DNA from: Malus domestica | Taxonomy: Eukaryota > Streptophyta > Magnoliopsida > Rosales > Rosaceae | Length of the DNA stretch: 64,000 nt | Direction: 5' to 3' | Assembly (NCBI RefSeq): GCF_042453785.1 | Contig: NC_091675.1 | Coordinates: 20,322,501 to 20,386,500 of the forward strand | Part shown: positions 59,927 to 64,000 of the stretch, piece after piece | How the letters are laid out: every line of letters begins with the position of its first letter | Numbering within the stretch: the stretch's first letter is position 1 | Notes under the pieces: model-generated | Database searches by the model: none | What the model was told of the DNA's origin: nothing | Seen by the model: only the letters and a program-made list of their open reading frames with translations | Made by a program: the position numbers and the translations under genes

Positions 59927-62900
59927 TTACACAAGAGACTTGAAACTTTCTGACCAAAAGTGAGATTTCCGCTTGGCGACAGTGTCTCGCGGTGCAAATC
60001 TGAGTCCAAACATCTCCTTGAATGCTTGCTCGGGCTCTACTGAACCTACCAACTTTGCAACAATTGTGGCACTATCCATGATGTGGTCCAGGTTTTGTGT
60101 GTTATTCCACAGGAGGTTTGCCAATTGCAACCGCCTATGCTTCGAATGTAGACTGATACCCCACTTTAGGTAGAGGTTATTTCTTTCATCCTCGGAGAGT
60201 CGCCTTCGCATTTGCTTGCTCAGCAAGTCTCTCTCACTCGTCAAAGCCTTCATGCTATTTACAGAATAACACATGTTTAAGTCAATCAATTCAGGCAATA
60301 TGTAACAAAGTAAAAACATACCACCAGTATCTGCAACCTTCTATTCTAGATCAGTGATAAATGATAATGAACATACCTTGAAGCGGGTGTTAGAGTTTGG
60401 CCATCTTCCAAAGTCTGATTTCCACGCGAAAATGTGTCTTTGAGGAAGGACAATCTCCTGAGCTCAACCTCCATGTAAATAGAATCACTTGGGTCACCTT
60501 TAAATAGGAGGAAGAAGTAAGTCCTGTGAACCAATGACACGTTGCAGGCATCCCAAAGTTCAATGATCTCTCTTTGCAGCTTGTTGAATTCTGAAGGCCA
60601 CCTTGAAGGGTTTTCGTCATCAATAGGCATTGGGTCCAAGCCAACATCTTTTACATCCCTTAAAGATGGTATGGGCTTTGAGTCCGTCTCCGGTACCTGC
60701 AACACGAGACAATCCATGTTAGAACCTTTATTAATCAGATTGCCTACCTTCTTTGTGAAGCAATAAAACCAAAATCACTCACCATAGAATCAGAAAATTG
60801 AGTATTGCATTGGGTATCGGTCGTTTCCTCTGTTCCTTCTACTAAAGTAGTGCTTTCAGTTATCTTGTCATCAGCTGTGGATTTTGTATCCTGTGCTTTA
60901 CTGTCACCAATAGCAGCACTTCTTGCAGAAGCCTGAGAAGCATTTCGTGATAGACTTTCAGTCTCAGCACCATAGTTCAGTGAAGGAAGTTTCTTTTGGA
61001 AACCCTCGGGCCTTCCTATAAAACTTTTCTCAAACTCAGTAGCGGGTGTGCTCTCATTCTTCTCCACCAACTCAAACCACCATGGCGATGAATTAGTCAT
61101 AAGCCTTGCTTTGCAACTTCGACTCCTCCTTAACATCAAAACCGAGGGGATAAACATTTCTTTCTCAGGAAGCCATTGAGGTGTCCTTTCAGAAGATGGA
61201 ACTATAAAACCTTTTTGTTTAGGTAGGGGTGACTCCAATTCCTGATTTGTGCCATCTCCATTTCCGACCGTTGTCAGTCCTGAGGTAGCTGTGTTTGCTA
61301 CAGGAGACGACATATTTGAGTTTTGGTATCTGCTAGCACTTGAATCTGATATATTTGACGCTGTATATCTGTTGGTGCCAGACTCTTCCATTTCAATACA
61401 ACGAACTTCCTTGCAGAGATCCTCCGAATTTCCATCAGACTGTTCCTTGCTCTCCTCTTGATGCGGAATACCGAAAGAAAAATTAGGAATGCCATCTGAT
61501 AACTGCCGGGGGGAATCAGTGTGCATGAAATTTTCTTCCATGTCGCGAAGTTGGAACATTGTCTCCTCTGAACTAGTCCTACTGTCTCCATCAGAATACT
61601 GAGAGGTGCCAAAAGATCTCACACTGTTGGCTTGTCTGCGAGAGACGGCCAGAACAGGCGCCCCTGCCTTTTGCATTTCAAAGTCCCATGAATTTCGCAC
61701 ACGTAGTTTGGGGTAATAACGTTCCAGATCCTCCTACGATTATATGAAAAGAAATTGAACTTAGCACAGACAGAGCACATTGCAGTGAAACAAAATTCTT
61801 CAGTTTATTTTAGTACACATACTTCTGATGGTTTATCATCTCCAAGCACTCGCACCAGATCCTTAACCTGAGATTGAGCAAGGTCTCGTTGCTGAGTGAG
61901 CTCCGATACGTCTTTCTTGAGCTTCATAATTGAATAAACAAAACCAAAAAAGTTAGACAAGAAGAAGGAACCTGAATCATGAATAGGGAAAAATGTACTA
62001 TGCCTCTTAATATGAGAACCATGGAACAAAGGACAACCAAGTTGCTATGGTTTTTAACAAGGTGAGCGCAAGTGAAGATGTTCAGAGATTTCCACTTGAG
62101 AGGACCCGAGAATCATAATACATAATTACAACTAACTAACGTCGACAAACATGCTTGATCAAATTGTGGAAAGAACACTTAAGAAAATATTTGTAGGTAA
62201 TTGCGTATTAAAGAGTCAAATTTCACCTCGGCTTTCCATAGTTGGAATTTATATTTGTAACGTCGCTTTTAAATTCTTTCATGAATCCGTGATCTTTTAA
62301 GAGGTCAGCATAGCCTTTGTTATGTGTTTCTTTGCCCGGTTTTAGATATTTTGGGGATAGGTCAGAAATGCATTTTTGAGGACCCGACAGATAATAATAG
62401 AAGCCTCTTCGTTACCTTTTCAATCTGAAGGTCCTTTTCTCTCAGTAATGTTGAAGAATCAGCTGAAACAATTCTGTGTCCTGAACCTCTCAACTCATTC
62501 TCTAGTCTAGTCAATTCTTTCTGCAAATGCTTCACCAATGCTTTATCCGACATGACCACGTTAACCTGTGCGCTTGTTGTCACTTCTTTAGCACAGCTCG
62601 CAAATAAGAGGGTATTTCTTGATTGCTCAACATGGCTATGTGCAGGACTCATGGTACAGATGATGGCAGTTCTAGCATTTCCTCCCAACGAGGACTGCAG
62701 GATGCGGGTTAGCTTTGAATCTCTGTAAGGAACATGCCCACTTCTTCCCTTGCTGCGTTAAACCACAGTATTGAACAATTTATTAAACATTCTTATTATG
62801 CTAGAACTTTATTTTACATGAACTTATACAAAGAATCAATAGAAATACTAAGACTCGACATTTCAATTGCACAAAGTAGAATAGGTTTTTGCAAAGACCA

Positions 62901-63958
62901 TAACTGATAAAATGAAAAACAAGCTATGCAAGCTGACCTGAGCTTACGGATAACAGTGCCCAGAGTTAGTAAACTGCGATTTATGTGGCAACCCTCTTTC
63001 AACCTTGTTCCAGCTGATAACGTCTGGGATGCACGTTCACTTCCAGCAAGATCGACAAAGTTCTGTACAATAAAGAATTGTATCATTCTGTTGTTATCTT
63101 TTATTTCTTTAGTTGTGATTATTTGTTCATTTTTCCCTTTAAAAACTTATAGTACTTACCACAACAGCTGTAAGAGAGCTTGATTTGTCGTAGCCAAGAA
63201 ACTCACGTGCTGAACTTTCAATTACCTGATAAAACCGCAACATATTAGACTCTTGTGATAATTTAACATAATTATTAACCAAACAAGTATTTCTTAGCCA
63301 ACGAAAAAACAATGTGAATTAGTCATACCAATCTGAGAATCTGATGAGATCTGGAGCTTGCTTCATTTAGGGCTGTTTCCCCTATCTGTCTTTGAGCTGC
63401 AAAAATGTATCAAGACATTGTTTGAATTTTCGATCAGACATATGTTGGAAACTTGGAAGACATACTACTTAAGGCATCCTTACCTTCGCAGATAGATAGA
63501 AGTTCTTTGAAATGGTTCCAGTCCGTTAGAGTTTCCTCGGTGAGTTTCTCAACAATTGTACCTCTCTATTAAAAGGCTAACAATTAGTACAGAAACTTAC
63601 GTGTAGGAGTTTTTAAGCACATGAAAAGCGACATTTACCTCTGGATCATCTAGAAGTCTCAGCGGAGTGGTATCTGCACTAAGGAGGTCCCTAACAGATT
63701 CGTTGTAGATCTCCATGGCAGAGAACTTCAAATTGAATTCTCTCTCCGTGTGCTACATATGATTCGGATTATTTCATCAAATATGGAAAACAAAGGACAT
63801 TAATGAAATGCAGAAACAAAAGAATGAAAGATTATTAATAAGTATTCTATAAATTACCTTCTCTATGTAGTCATATATGTCGGCAACAGCGTAATCAGTA
63901 ATGCCACTCATGGTATACGTCTTTCCACTGCTTGTTTGTCCATATGCAAAGATACTTG
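59927..63958 (-). CDS. Kinesin-7 (KIN-7, NACK-like) motor protein, 5' end outside the window
   Basis: Eleven minus-strand exons, all phases consistent: 63858-63958, 63639-63752, 63484-63565, 63329-63396, 63160-63225, 62938-63062, 62416-62752, 61823-61921, 60783-61733, 60377-60696, 59927-60254. They encode about 862 residues; roughly the first 80-100 are off the right edge. Motor motifs: P-loop [19 protein letters not shown] (switch I), [10 protein letters not shown] (switch II) and [21 protein letters not shown] coiled-coil neck follows ([31 protein letters not shown]), then a Ser/Thr-rich middle with [10 protein letters not shown]. The C-terminal DUF3490 runs from [20 protein letters not shown] to the end (FGLRFAPRD). 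KIN-7 kinesins act on microtubules; NACK1 members drive phragmoplast expansion through MAPKKK. The neck and stalk look closer to non-NACK1 KIN-7 members, so a cytokinesis role is not certain. Confidence 0.94.
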
Positions 63959-64000
63959 CTGAAAGGAGATTACCACAAAATAAAATGTTTAGGTATTATT

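Noticed and set aside
1..64000. CRISPR arrays, operons, riboswitches, plasmid or phage modules
   Set aside because: None present; gene structure and repeats are those of plant nuclear DNA.

Overview
This is nuclear DNA of a flowering plant. Three spliced genes with GT-AG (and one GC-AG) introns are present, and the spaces between them are AT-rich and packed with plant transposable elements: Ty1/Copia retrotransposons, an RTE-type LINE, hAT, Tourist/Harbinger-like, Emigrant-like and foldback elements, and tRNA-derived SINEs. A woody eudicot, possibly Rosaceae (apple/pear type), fits the repeat style, but that assignment is inference. Nothing bacterial, viral-episomal or CRISPR-like is seen.

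Layout. 1126-3607 (minus): a three-exon NAC transcription factor of the VND (VASCULAR-RELATED NAC-DOMAIN) type; its second intron uses a GC donor beside a large compound microsatellite. A TATA box and a possible non-coding leader exon lie at about 6.1-6.3 kb. 4.3-11.8 kb: small inverted-repeat elements and a dead LINE split by a 1.06 kb terminal-inverted-repeat element. 12042-18706: degenerate Copia element A with both LTRs and a target duplication. 20.4-26.4 kb: a deleted Copia remnant, Emigrant-like and Tourist-like elements, a SINE. 28143-35013: Copia element C, with a truncated hAT transposon (30206-31899) nested in its pol. 36.4-44.4 kb: Copia element B (same family as A), flanked by a roughly 590 bp direct duplication in which the downstream copy looks like the empty insertion site.

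45148-46891 (plus): the V-ATPase proteolipid subunit c gene (three exons) with a solo LTR in intron 2. 47.6-49.3 kb: a BCS1/HSR4-type AAA-ATPase pseudogene whose reading frame runs into the 3' end of a Copia element, followed by further AAA fragments. 51701-57203 (minus): Copia element D, the best-preserved retrotransposon, interrupted by a 374 bp MITE in its reverse transcriptase. 59927-63958 (minus, running off the right edge): eleven exons of a plant kinesin-7 (KIN-7/NACK-like) gene.

The three live-looking genes (xylem NAC regulator, V-ATPase subunit c, KIN-7 kinesin) are ordinary plant genes with no evident common pathway. The most unusual sequence signal is the primer-binding site of Copia elements A and B. 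It is not complementary to a tRNA 3' end, but matches the anticodon arm of eukaryotic tRNA-Ile(AAU), with the one mismatch exactly at the inosine position. This suggests priming by a 5' half-tRNA, as known for Drosophila copia. Exon coordinates were deduced by hand from splice consensus and reading phase, and LTR identities are hand counts.
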